Shown: in pieces, positions 1 through 5,476 of the stretch | How positions within the stretch are numbered: position 1 is the stretch's first letter | Layout: each line of letters starts with the position of its first letter | Assembly: GCA_029881635.1 (NCBI GenBank) | Contig: JAOUMG010000172.1 | Coordinates: forward strand, 1-5,476 | Direction: 5' to 3' | Length of the DNA stretch: 5,476 nucleotides | Origin: Paracoccaceae bacterium | GTDB lineage: Bacteria > Pseudomonadota > Alphaproteobacteria > Rhodobacterales > Rhodobacteraceae | Position numbers and translations under genes: made by a program | The notes under the pieces: generated by a model | Told to the model about the DNA's origin: nothing | Database searches by the model: none | Seen by the model: the letters and a program-made list of their open reading frames with translations, nothing else

Positions 1-1081
1 CTGGCTGGCGCTGCGCGGCGCAGACGGGATTGCCCGCCGTTTCGGGACAACCTGCCTGCCTGACAGTCTGCCGCGTGGTACATTGACGGTTGAACTGGAC
101 CTGTCGCAGTTTGCCCATAAAGCCGCGCCGGTCTTGCGACTGAGATCTGGGGCAGAGCCCACCAAGATATTCACAATGGAACGGATGGCAGATGGGCGGA
201 TGCACCTGCTAAGATCTGATGGCCAGCATGTCAGCAATCTGTCGATAGGGCTGGGGCGCGAACCCGTGTCGGGATGGCTAAGGCTGACCTATCACTGGGA
301 TACGAACTGCCAGCGCAGTCTTCTGACATCGGAAAACCTGACAGCAGGTACGATCAGGCAACAGGAAATTCCTGACGCCATGCCGCTTTGTCTGGAGGAC
401 GTCCGTAGTCTGTTCGTCTCGGAAAGGGGCTGTCAGCGGCATCCTGCTGTCGGATGGTTCGCGTTGGGGGACCATCTGCAGCCTGTCGGGCCAACACCTG
501 GGCTGGCTGGATCGACGATGATCGGCACGCCGGATGGGCCGCGCCCGCTGAATACTCTCCGCGCTGGGGATATGGTTTTGACGGCTGACAATGGTCCGCA
601 GCCGGTGATCTGGCGCGGCGGTGTCTCTGTCCCGTCAATGGGCGCGTTTCGAATGATCCGCCTGCTGGCCCCCTATTTTGGATCAAGCAGCGATCTATTG
701 GTTCAACCGAGCCAGCGCATCGCCATTTCCGGCGCAGAAGTCGAGTATCTCTTTGGCGAGGACGAGGTGCTTGTCGACGCACGCCATCTTGTCAACGGGC
801 AGACAGCCATATGGGATGAGGAAAATACGCTTGTAAACTGTCACGGCCTGCTTCTGGCAACGCATGAGCTTGTTCAGGCTGATGGCTGCTGGGTGGACAG
901 CCTGTTCATCGGGCGGATTGCCAAGAATCCGGATCTGGCCCGCACTACCGCGCCGGGATCGGTGGTTTCGGCGCGCGACCTGCCGATCCACACGGCACCA
1001 GTACGCCGCGAATTGCTGGAGTTTGAGGCGCAAACCCTGGTGCTTGCCCATGCACGCAGCCGGGCACCCTTTGCGGCCTGA
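1..1081 (+). CDS. Hint (Hedgehog/intein) domain protein, 5'-truncated by the window edge
   Basis: The frame is open from the first complete codon (position 2) to a TGA at 1079-1081, giving 359 visible residues. A TTG at 83 could be read as a start, but the coding-like residues before it (LALRGADGIARRFGT) suggest the true start lies to the left. The first half (to about nt 490) has alternating hydrophobic and polar strands, with WLRLTYHWD and WFALGDHLQPVGP, compatible with a LamG/lectin-like beta-sandwich (inference). From about nt 500 to 950 comes a Hint_2-type domain: TPDGPRPLNTLRAGD, LLVQPSQRIAISG, VEYLFGEDEVLV, then LLLATHELV. Compared with the usual family pattern, the nucleophilic Cys position is Gly (nt 500) and the xPxHR His is Gln (nt 713), so protein self-processing is doubtful. 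Rhodobacterales carry many such proteins of unknown role. It is convergent with xth. Family call fairly sure; function unknown. Confidence 0.82.
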   Translation, partial: WLALRGADGIARRFGTTCLPDSLPRGTLTVELDLSQFAHKAAPVLRLRSGAEPTKIFTMERMADGRMHLLRSDGQHVSNLSIGLGREPVSGWLRLTYHWDTNCQRSLLTSENLTAGTIRQQEIPDAMPLCLEDVRSLFVSERGCQRHPAVGWFALGDHLQPVGPTPGLAGSTMIGTPDGPRPLNTLRAGDMVLTADNGPQPVIWRGGVSVPSMGAFRMIRLLAPYFGSSSDLLVQPSQRIAISGAEVEYLFGEDEVLVDARHLVNGQTAIWDEENTLVNCHGLLLATHELVQADGCWVDSLFIGRIAKNPDLARTTAPGSVVSARDLPIHTAPVRRELLEFEAQTLVLAHARSRAPFAA

Positions 1082-1098
1082 AAAAGCGAACCGGGAAT

Positions 1099-1121
1099 AT
1101 CTGAAGCAATCTTTCAGGTTT
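1099..1121 (+). terminator. Weak hairpin after the Hint gene, possible terminator
   Basis: CTGAAG (1101-1106) can pair with TTTCAG (1112-1117) around a 5-nt loop. The stem extends outward by a T-G wobble and an A-T pair to about 8 bp with two wobbles. Only two or three T residues follow (TTTC), so this is a poor intrinsic terminator. It lies 18 nt after the Hint stop, in the convergent gap with xth, where a terminator is expected. A second 6-bp stem, CAAGAT/ATCTTG (1122-1141), partly overlaps this region. Confidence 0.22.
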
Positions 1122-1192
1122 CAAGATACCCACAGATCTTGCCTGCCCCCGCACCCGCCTACCCGGCAGAAACAGGCGATCTCGGCACTTCT

Positions 1193-1981
1193 TTAGAGGT
1201 CGAAAGTTGAAAACACAGGCGCGTGGTCTGACGGTTTTTCCCAGCCACGTACCGCGCGCAGAATGCGGCCACCATGCGCTGCGGCCGAAATATCTGGGGT
1301 TGCCCAAATATGGTCCAGTCTGCGGCCTTTGTCCGCCGCATCCCAGTCTGCCGCCCGGTAGGACCACCAACTATAAAGCAGGCCCTCGGGGATGAACTGA
1401 CGGGTGACATCCACCCATTTTCCGGCGTCTTGTGCCTCGGCCAGATGTTCAACTTCGATCGGGGTGTGGCTGACGATCTTCAAAAGCTGTTTGTGGCTCC
1501 AGACATCGTCTTCGCGGGGCGCGATGTTGAGGTCGCCCACTAGGATCGACCGACTGGGCTTTTCTGCGCTGAACCAATCGCGCATTTCCGTCAGGAAATC
1601 GAGCTTTTGGCCAAATTTCACGTTTTCATCCCGGTCGGGAATATCACCGCCTGCGGGCACATAACAATTGTGGATAGTTACGCCATTTTCCAGCCGGGCC
1701 GCCACGTGACGGGCATGGCCAAGTTGCACGAAATCACGGTCACCCGCATCAGTGATGGGTAACTTCGATAGGATAGCGACGCCGTTATATCCCTTCTGGC
1801 CGCGTGCGACCATGTGGTGATACCCGAGCGCTGCGAACCCCTCTGTCGGGATCTTGTCGACGGGGCTTTTGCATTCCTGCAGGCAGAGGATATCCGGTGC
1901 CTCTTCCGTCAGAAGTTTCAAGACCAACCCTTCGCGCAGACGCACCGAATTGATGTTCCAGGTGGCGATGGTGAAGGGCAT
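1193..1981 (-). CDS. xth: Exodeoxyribonuclease III (AP endonuclease, EEP family)
   Basis: A 262-residue protein covering the whole endonuclease/exonuclease/phosphatase fold and matching the usual ExoIII length. All motifs are present in order: ATWNINSVR (N9), LCLQECK (catalytic, metal-binding E36), NCYVPAGGD (Y107), VGDLNIAP (D150, N152), RLDHIW (D223) and SDHAPV (D252, H253). These correspond to the Asn, Glu, Tyr, Asp/Asn and Asp-His active-site residues of E. coli ExoIII. The enzyme cleaves DNA 5' to abasic sites and degrades duplex DNA 3' to 5' in base-excision repair, in the cytoplasm. The ATG at 1981 has a GAGG Shine-Dalgarno (1989-1992 on +) 7 nt upstream; the stop is TAA. It is last in a same-strand run, 65 nt after the secreted-protein gene, so it may share a transcript or have its own promoter in that gap. 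No key residue is missing; the identification is firm. Confidence 0.97.
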   Translation of the reverse strand: MPFTIATWNINSVRLREGLVLKLLTEEAPDILCLQECKSPVDKIPTEGFAALGYHHMVARGQKGYNGVAILSKLPITDAGDRDFVQLGHARHVAARLENGVTIHNCYVPAGGDIPDRDENVKFGQKLDFLTEMRDWFSAEKPSRSILVGDLNIAPREDDVWSHKQLLKIVSHTPIEVEHLAEAQDAGKWVDVTRQFIPEGLLYSWWSYRAADWDAADKGRRLDHIWATPDISAAAHGGRILRAVRGWEKPSDHAPVFSTFDL

Positions 1982-2004
1982 TGGAGATCCTCAGAGATTT
2001 GTTG

Positions 2005-2025
2005 CCGCCCGACCTTACCGGGCAG
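2005..2025 (-). other. Intergenic hairpin between the secreted-protein gene and xth
   Basis: On the minus strand CTGCCCG (2025-2019) can pair with CGGGCGG (2011-2005) around a 7-nt loop, giving a 7-bp stem with one wobble. It sits 22 nt after the TAG of the upstream gene and 23 nt before the xth start. The tail CAACAAAT has no U run, so it is not a standard intrinsic terminator. It could be a 3'-end processing or stability element, or chance in GC-rich DNA. Confidence 0.3.
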
Positions 2026-2046
2026 ATCCCATATCCGCAATGTCGG

Positions 2047-3282
2047 CTACCTCAGGATTTCGTCGCTGAGAAAATAGTCGGTATCACCCGGCTGGTACCG
2101 CTGATTCAGGCATTTGGCTGCGCCGCAATTGCCCGCGCCCCATCCCATTGACCCACCGATGCAGGATACTTCGCCATAGTTGAACCAGATGTCGGAAAAT
2201 GGGCTACCCTGTCGATAAACCTCCTCAAATGCGCTATCCGGCACATCGGCGCCGGTTCCGCCGTAACTGGCGCATTCTGCGGCAACACGGGCGCGAACCG
2301 ATTGTTTGAGTCGTGACAGCATTGCCGCCGCCGGTGTTACGTTCGGTGTACTCGATGCGTTGCCTTGCGTCACGGTGCAACGCGCCAAAGCTTGATCCAG
2401 CACCGCCCCGCCACCAGAAACCGTGAAGTCGAGGGCATCCCCGGTCGGTGAATAGACGATCAGCTCGCTACCGGACTTCATCCCGAGCAGGAAACCGGGC
2501 CCAAGATTGGCCACTGCATATCCCTTCCAGCCAAACCAATTCAGCTGAAATTGTCGCCCGTCAATTGAGGTGGACAGGGTCCGTCTGCCATCGGGAAAAC
2601 GGTAACCTTCTACCTCAACCGCCATGATCGGCTGACCGTCGCCACCACAAGCGAGTGCGAGGCTAGCAAAACCTTCAAATCCCCCCGTGACAGCAGTGGG
2701 TGCCGTCCATAGTTCTGTCTGCCCGATTAGCGACCAATGCGAATAGGTCGTGGCGGGCGCGGAAGGCACCCTACCGCAGGTATGGTTCAGCGCGGCAATC
2801 GCCGGATCGCCAGCGCCACCACTGACCGAGATCAAGCCCCGCGCGTCGCTGCGGTCGGGCTGGCGCGATGCCATGACACGCAGCGGCGTTCCGTCTGACA
2901 GGGCGGATAGGAGAGCATCCTGCTGCACCCAACGCTGGACCGTTGGCTTATCTGGCCACCTGACGCTGAAGGTACCGGGCTGGTTGCCGCCGGGTTGAGT
3001 CCATTGCAACAGATAATCCAAACCGCCGACTCTTAGAAACAGGTCATCGACACGGCTGTCGAACAACCCTGACTGTTCGATTGATATTGCAACAATCAAC
3101 CCCTGATATTGCTGCGAACAAGCGAGCGAAACATAATCGGTACGGCCTGTGGAAGCATATGCAAACACCTGCCCCGGCTGAGTTGGGTCGGGGTCGTAGC
3201 GCCACGACAGGCTTGCCTGCCCGACTGCCGTAGATGTGGCGAAGGAAAGGGTGCAAAGCACGCCAAACAATAAGCGTATCAT
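2047..3282 (-). CDS. Secreted Cys-containing protein of unknown function with two diverged module copies
   Basis: I do not recognise a named family. The 411-residue product starts with a clear Sec signal peptide (MIRLLFGVLCTLSFATSTAVGQA, cleavage likely after A23), so it should be periplasmic or exported. Two stretches resemble each other: residues about 41-169 and 196-302. Each has a hydrophobic strand ending in LAC (C55, C212), a central strand ending in W (LLQW; QLNW), then an SxG-hydrophobic segment, a VSGG motif and a closing Cys (C169 in NHTC; C302 in LARC). One disulfide per module is plausible. The tail (320-411) carries four more Cys (337, 374, 386, 391), including CGAAKC, in a segment resembling the CGxxxC ends of other exported proteobacterial proteins. 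The ATG at 3282 has only a weak AAAG-like ribosome site, and the stop is TAG. It starts 31 nt after the DUF924 gene, so co-transcription is likely. It could be an envelope-associated or binding protein; no catalytic motif is visible. Confidence 0.85.
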   Translation of the reverse strand: MIRLLFGVLCTLSFATSTAVGQASLSWRYDPDPTQPGQVFAYASTGRTDYVSLACSQQYQGLIVAISIEQSGLFDSRVDDLFLRVGGLDYLLQWTQPGGNQPGTFSVRWPDKPTVQRWVQQDALLSALSDGTPLRVMASRQPDRSDARGLISVSGGAGDPAIAALNHTCGRVPSAPATTYSHWSLIGQTELWTAPTAVTGGFEGFASLALACGGDGQPIMAVEVEGYRFPDGRRTLSTSIDGRQFQLNWFGWKGYAVANLGPGFLLGMKSGSELIVYSPTGDALDFTVSGGGAVLDQALARCTVTQGNASSTPNVTPAAAMLSRLKQSVRARVAAECASYGGTGADVPDSAFEEVYRQGSPFSDIWFNYGEVSCIGGSMGWGAGNCGAAKCLNQRYQPGDTDYFLSDEILR

Positions 3283-3313
3283 GATGTGATCTTTAGTTTT
3301 TCGGGTTCAGGGT

Positions 3314-3994
3314 TCACATGAGACCACGCTTGCGAAGGGTGGCCTCAACTTCAGCAGGGTCGGTAGGAAACTTTCTCTGATGAGGAAAATCACCCGCGGC
3401 GATATAGGCCGTTTCTGCATCCGTTGTTATGCGGCCCAACACGCTGTTTCGGTGAGGATGACGACCGAACCTTTCAACGACGCTGCGCACCAGCATCGTC
3501 TGATCGATGGCCAAGAGATACATGATCCGCAAATGCTCTGGTGCGTCGAGTGCCAGGGATCTGGTACGTTCAACACACAGATCCATGCGATGCAGATGAT
3601 CCGGGCCTTCGCAATGTGATACCGCAATCAGGCAGAACTGTTTTTCCCACGGCGCCTTCAACGCGTCGTAGTGGCCATTGTCCATGGCTTCCAGAACCAG
3701 CCGGGTTGTTTTTATGTCCTGTCCGAACGCCTGGGGCTCATCGCGCCAATAGGATCTGGGAAACTGATCCAGCGCAATGACCAGTGCCAGCCTTCCCCTC
3801 GGGGTTGCCGCCCAGTGATCCAATTGGCCGCGTGCGGCAGCTTCGGTTACTTCGGCGAAGCGTTTCTGAATATCGGTATCTGCGCCGCCAGACATGCGCC
3901 AGGTCCAGAAGGCGCGGTGACTTTCGATTGTTGTCCAGTGTCCATCATCCGGAAACCAGAAATCCAGCACCGCCTCTGGCGCCAATTCGCGCAT
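3314..3994 (-). CDS. DUF924 family protein
   Basis: A 226-residue protein, full length for the DUF924 family (Pfam PF06041), which has an all-helical TPR-like fold and no established biochemical activity. Signature segments are in order: VLDFWF (residues 9-14), GRLALVIALDQFPR (67-80), PWEKQFCLIAVSHCE (115-129) and RFGRHPHRNSVLGR (175-188). The ATG at 3994 is supported by a strong GGAGG (4003-4007 on +) 8 nt upstream and by VLDFWF close to the N-terminus, as is usual in the family. No signal peptide is seen, so it is probably cytoplasmic. It is the first gene of a same-strand run with the secreted protein and xth, and lies just downstream of the response-regulator terminator, so it should have its own promoter. 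The stop is TGA. Family assignment is firm; the role is unknown. Confidence 0.93.
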   Translation of the reverse strand: MRELAPEAVLDFWFPDDGHWTTIESHRAFWTWRMSGGADTDIQKRFAEVTEAAARGQLDHWAATPRGRLALVIALDQFPRSYWRDEPQAFGQDIKTTRLVLEAMDNGHYDALKAPWEKQFCLIAVSHCEGPDHLHRMDLCVERTRSLALDAPEHLRIMYLLAIDQTMLVRSVVERFGRHPHRNSVLGRITTDAETAYIAAGDFPHQRKFPTDPAEVEATLRKRGLM

Positions 3995-4025
3995 TTTCTA
4001 TCCCTCCCCGGGAGTTTTTCCCCAA

Positions 4026-4031
4026 ACTATA
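4026..4031 (-). promoter_or_regulatory. Possible -10 element for the DUF924 transcript
   Basis: The minus strand reads TATAGT here, 31 nt before the DUF924 start codon, in the short gap between the upstream terminator and this gene where a promoter is needed. At a 17-nt spacing the -35 position (4049-4054) reads TTCTTT, a poor match that overlaps the terminator's T tract. Tentative. Confidence 0.28.
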
Positions 4032-4052
4032 TGTTTGCCTTCGTTAGGAAAG

Positions 4053-4080
4053 AAAAAAAGGCCGGGCACAAGGCCCGGCC
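4053..4080 (-). terminator. Rho-independent terminator of the response-regulator gene
   Basis: On the minus strand GGCCGGGC (4080-4073) pairs perfectly with GCCCGGCC (4067-4060) around the 5-nt loop CTTGT. Seven uninterrupted T (4059-4053) follow, then CTTTCC. This is a textbook intrinsic terminator 50 nt beyond the response-regulator stop. It lacks a T run in the + direction, so it works one way. It separates the regulator transcript from the DUF924-secreted protein-xth run. Confidence 0.93.
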
Positions 4081-4099
4081 AGTCCAACAGGGAGGATGC

Positions 4100-4119
4100 C
4101 GCATCATAACCCCGATGCG
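4100..4119 (-). other. Small hairpin in the 3' UTR of the response-regulator gene
   Basis: CGCATC (4100-4105) and GATGCG (4114-4119) form a perfect 6-bp stem with an 8-nt loop, between the response-regulator stop (4131) and its terminator (4080). No T run follows. It may be chance or part of a two-stem 3' end. Confidence 0.3.
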
Positions 4120-4130
4120 ACCAGGGGAAC

Positions 4131-4817
4131 TCATGCCACCAGTCTATAGCCCCCAGATTCGGTCACAAGAAGGCGGGCATTGGACGGATCTGGTTCTATT
4201 TTCTGGCGAAGACGATAAATATGCGTCTCCAAAGTGTGCGTTGTCACGCCTGCATTGTATCCCCAAACCTCGTGCAGCAGCACATCGCGGGCTACAACAC
4301 CCTCGGTCGCGCGGTATAAGTATTTGAGAATGTTTGTTTCTTTCTCTGTCAGGCGAATCTTGCGATCACGTTCGTCGATCAACATCTTCATCGCAGGCTT
4401 GAAAGTATAGGGCCCGAGTTGAAATATGGCGTCTTCGGATTGTTCATGGGTTCGCAACTGTGCCCTGATTCGCGCCAATAGAACCGGAAACTTGAACGGT
4501 TTGGTGACATAGTCGTTGGCTCCGGCGTCCAGACCAAGGATCGTGTCGGCATCGCTGTCATTCCCGGTCAACATAAGGATCGGGCATTTTACGCCCTGTT
4601 TGCGCATCTTTTTACACAACTCACGGCCATCGGTGTCGGGCAGGCCCACGTCCAGAATGACCAGGTCGAAAAGACCGGCCTTTACCTGCTCAATGCCCTC
4701 ATGTCCGTCGCCGGCTTCAAGCACTTCGAAATCTTCGGTCGAGATCAACTGTTCGGCTAGCGCTTCGCGCAGATCCTCATCGTCATCGACCAGCAGTATC
4801 TTTTTCAGGTTGGCCAT
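4131..4817 (-). CDS. OmpR/PhoB-family response regulator, CenR-like
   Basis: A 228-residue two-domain regulator. Receiver domain, about residues 4-122: acidic pair D11/D12, phosphoacceptor D56 in ILDVGLPD, T84 in MLTG, and K106 in VTKPF. Winged-helix DNA-binding domain, about 130-227: IRLTEKETNILKYL, then TTHTLETHIYRLRQKIE as recognition helix and wing, and GGYRLVA at the C-terminus. All phosphorylation residues are intact, so it should be controlled by a kinase, but none is encoded beside it here. The DSDADTILGLDAGANDY stretch and the winged-helix wording match my recollection of the alphaproteobacterial CenR group, linked to cell-envelope control and essential in some species; this ortholog call is from memory, without an alignment. 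The ATG at 4817 has GGAGG (4826-4830 on +) 8 nt upstream; the stop is TGA. It ends at its own terminator and is divergent from ribA. Confidence 0.95.
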   Translation of the reverse strand: MANLKKILLVDDDEDLREALAEQLISTEDFEVLEAGDGHEGIEQVKAGLFDLVILDVGLPDTDGRELCKKMRKQGVKCPILMLTGNDSDADTILGLDAGANDYVTKPFKFPVLLARIRAQLRTHEQSEDAIFQLGPYTFKPAMKMLIDERDRKIRLTEKETNILKYLYRATEGVVARDVLLHEVWGYNAGVTTHTLETHIYRLRQKIEPDPSNARLLVTESGGYRLVA

Positions 4818-4844
4818 TCATGTACCCTCCGCTACTTCCTGTTT

Positions 4845-4863
4845 CACATGCGCCTGTCATGTG
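4845..4863. promoter_or_regulatory. Inverted repeat upstream of the response regulator, possible operator
   Basis: CACATG (4845-4850) and CATGTG (4858-4863) form a perfect 6-bp inverted repeat with 7 nt between, so half-site centres are 13 bp apart. It lies 27 nt upstream of the response-regulator start, in the divergent gap with ribA (4818-4978). Placement would suit autoregulation or leader structure. OmpR-family regulators more often bind direct repeats, so the binding protein is unknown. I found no convincing -35/-10 pair for the regulator gene in this gap. Confidence 0.35.
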
Positions 4864-4944
4864 GTTTCGACAAGATATGCAACGAAGTTCTCACGCGGTC
4901 GTGTCGCCTGCCGAGGATATGTTTCAATTTGTGTCGCACCAGAC

Positions 4945-4950
4945 TATCTA
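4945..4950 (+). promoter_or_regulatory. Possible -10 element for ribA
   Basis: TATCTA lies 28 nt before the preferred ribA start (4979) and only 4 nt before the alternative ATG at 4955. At a 17-nt spacing the -35 position reads roughly TTCAAT/TTTCAA, a weak match. If the box is real, transcription would begin around 4956-4958, giving a leader of about 20 nt. Tentative. Confidence 0.25.
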
Positions 4951-4978
4951 ATGGATGAAATTCTACCGCGGATGCCTG

Positions 4979-5476
4979 ATGCCCCTTGGTCCCAGCCTCG
5001 TTGAACGCCTGAACCGTGCCCGTGCCGATCTGCGGATGGGTGTGCCGGTCGTGCTGACTTCTAAAAAAACCGGAGTTCTGGCCATATCCGCCGAAGCACT
5101 GGACAGCGACCGGTTTGCCAGTATGCGTGGAATGGGGCCGGTAACATTGGCCATCACTGACCGACGGGCTGAAACGCTGAAGGCGCGGGCCTATGACGGC
5201 GATGTTGCACGCATTCAGGTGCCGGATGACGCGTCGCTTGAATGGGTCCTGGCCGTTGCAGACCCGGCTGACGATCTGCAAGCACCAATGAAGGGCCCCT
5301 TCCGTAGTGACCGCGACGGTGACGCAACACTGCACCGGGCCGCTATCATTCTGGCAAAAACGTCGCGTCTCCTGCCTGCTGCTCTGATTGTCAGCCTTGC
5401 AAACCCGGCAGAGTTCGCCGCTTCCGAGGGCCTGACCCTGATAGATTGGGATAAGGCGGGGCCTGAAGTTGCCCGG
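4979..5476 (+). CDS. ribA: GTP cyclohydrolase II, N-terminal part; 3'-truncated by the window edge
   Basis: The frame is open from ATG 4979 to the right edge, giving 166 visible residues. The segments ARADLRMGVPVVL, RRAETLKARAYDGDVAR, VADPADDLQAPMKGPFR and LHRAAIILAKTSRLLPAALI match the N-terminal region that, as I recall, precedes the catalytic domain in Rhodobacterales RibA. That region resembles a decayed DHBP-synthase (RibB) domain and lacks the DDEDREN-type active-site motif where it would be expected, after VPVVL. The GTP cyclohydrolase II domain with its zinc-binding Cys residues would lie outside the window, so catalysis cannot be checked here. The complete enzyme converts GTP to a diaminopyrimidine precursor of riboflavin in the cytoplasm. 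An in-frame ATG at 4955 (MKFYRGCL...) would add 8 residues; I prefer 4979 because the family begins close to ARADLRMG and a weak GGA lies 6 nt upstream. It is divergent from the response regulator. Confidence 0.78.
   Translation, partial: MPLGPSLVERLNRARADLRMGVPVVLTSKKTGVLAISAEALDSDRFASMRGMGPVTLAITDRRAETLKARAYDGDVARIQVPDDASLEWVLAVADPADDLQAPMKGPFRSDRDGDATLHRAAIILAKTSRLLPAALIVSLANPAEFAASEGLTLIDWDKAGPEVAR

Noticed and set aside
354..782. 142-codon minus-strand open frame inside the Hint gene
   Set aside because: Arg/Pro-rich translation opposite a domain with clear Hint motifs; a GC-rich shadow frame.
1143..1169. CTGCC...GGCAG inverted repeat in the Hint/xth gap
   Set aside because: Five-bp arms separated by about 17 nt with no T run on either side; likely chance in C-rich sequence.
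864..1196. 110-codon + frame overlapping the Hint gene's 3' end and running to the xth stop
   Set aside because: Begins inside the Hint domain in another frame, with low-complexity Arg/Pro content and no ribosome site that stands out.
3671..4327. 218-codon + strand open frame
   Set aside because: It runs antisense through the DUF924 gene, the strong terminator and the response-regulator 3' end, all of which have clear family or structural support. Its product has no recognisable motif and a biased composition, as expected of a frame shadow.
4516..5004. 162-codon + strand open frame opposite the response regulator
   Set aside because: Ser/Arg-rich product antisense to an unambiguous receiver domain, so a shadow.
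4844..5335. 163-codon minus-strand open frame opposite ribA
   Set aside because: It lies antisense to the well-supported RibA N-terminus and extends into the regulatory gap; the translation shows no domain pattern.
1..5476. Search for defence, toxin-antitoxin, phage, IS or CRISPR signals
   Set aside because: No direct repeats with regular spacing, transposase or integrase motifs, or toxin/antitoxin-like gene pairs are visible; the content is ordinary chromosomal.

Overview
The window looks like a chromosomal segment of an alphaproteobacterium, most likely a member of Rhodobacterales (Roseobacter/Rhodobacter group). This rests on recognising family styles, not on a search. The clues are a Hint-domain protein with the N-terminal region typical of that order, a RibA with the long pre-catalytic N-terminal region, a CenR-like response regulator, and fairly GC-rich coding DNA. 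I see no mobile element, CRISPR array, tRNA, rRNA or attachment site.

Layout. A 5'-truncated Hint-domain protein gene occupies about 1-1081 on the + strand and runs convergently into a minus-strand block. That block, read from right to left, is: a CenR-like OmpR/PhoB-family response regulator (4817-4131) followed by a strong intrinsic terminator (4053-4080); then a DUF924-family gene (3994-3314), a secreted Cys-containing protein of unknown function (3282-2047), and exodeoxyribonuclease III (1981-1193). The last three are spaced 31 and 65 nt apart and could be one transcript. Divergent from the response regulator, the start of a GTP cyclohydrolase II gene (ribA) begins near 4979 and runs off the right edge.

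Functionally this is a mixed housekeeping neighbourhood: DNA base-excision repair (Xth), riboflavin biosynthesis (RibA), envelope or cell-cycle type signalling (response regulator), and three proteins without an established role. Nothing indicates that they form one pathway. The regulator has no histidine kinase beside it here.

The points most worth a second look are: the secreted protein, built from two diverged copies of a Cys-bounded module plus a Cys-rich tail; the Hint protein, which lacks the expected Cys nucleophile and motif His; the RibA N-terminus, which looks like a decayed DHBP-synthase remnant; and a perfect inverted repeat just upstream of the response regulator. I found no convincing undescribed multi-gene system.
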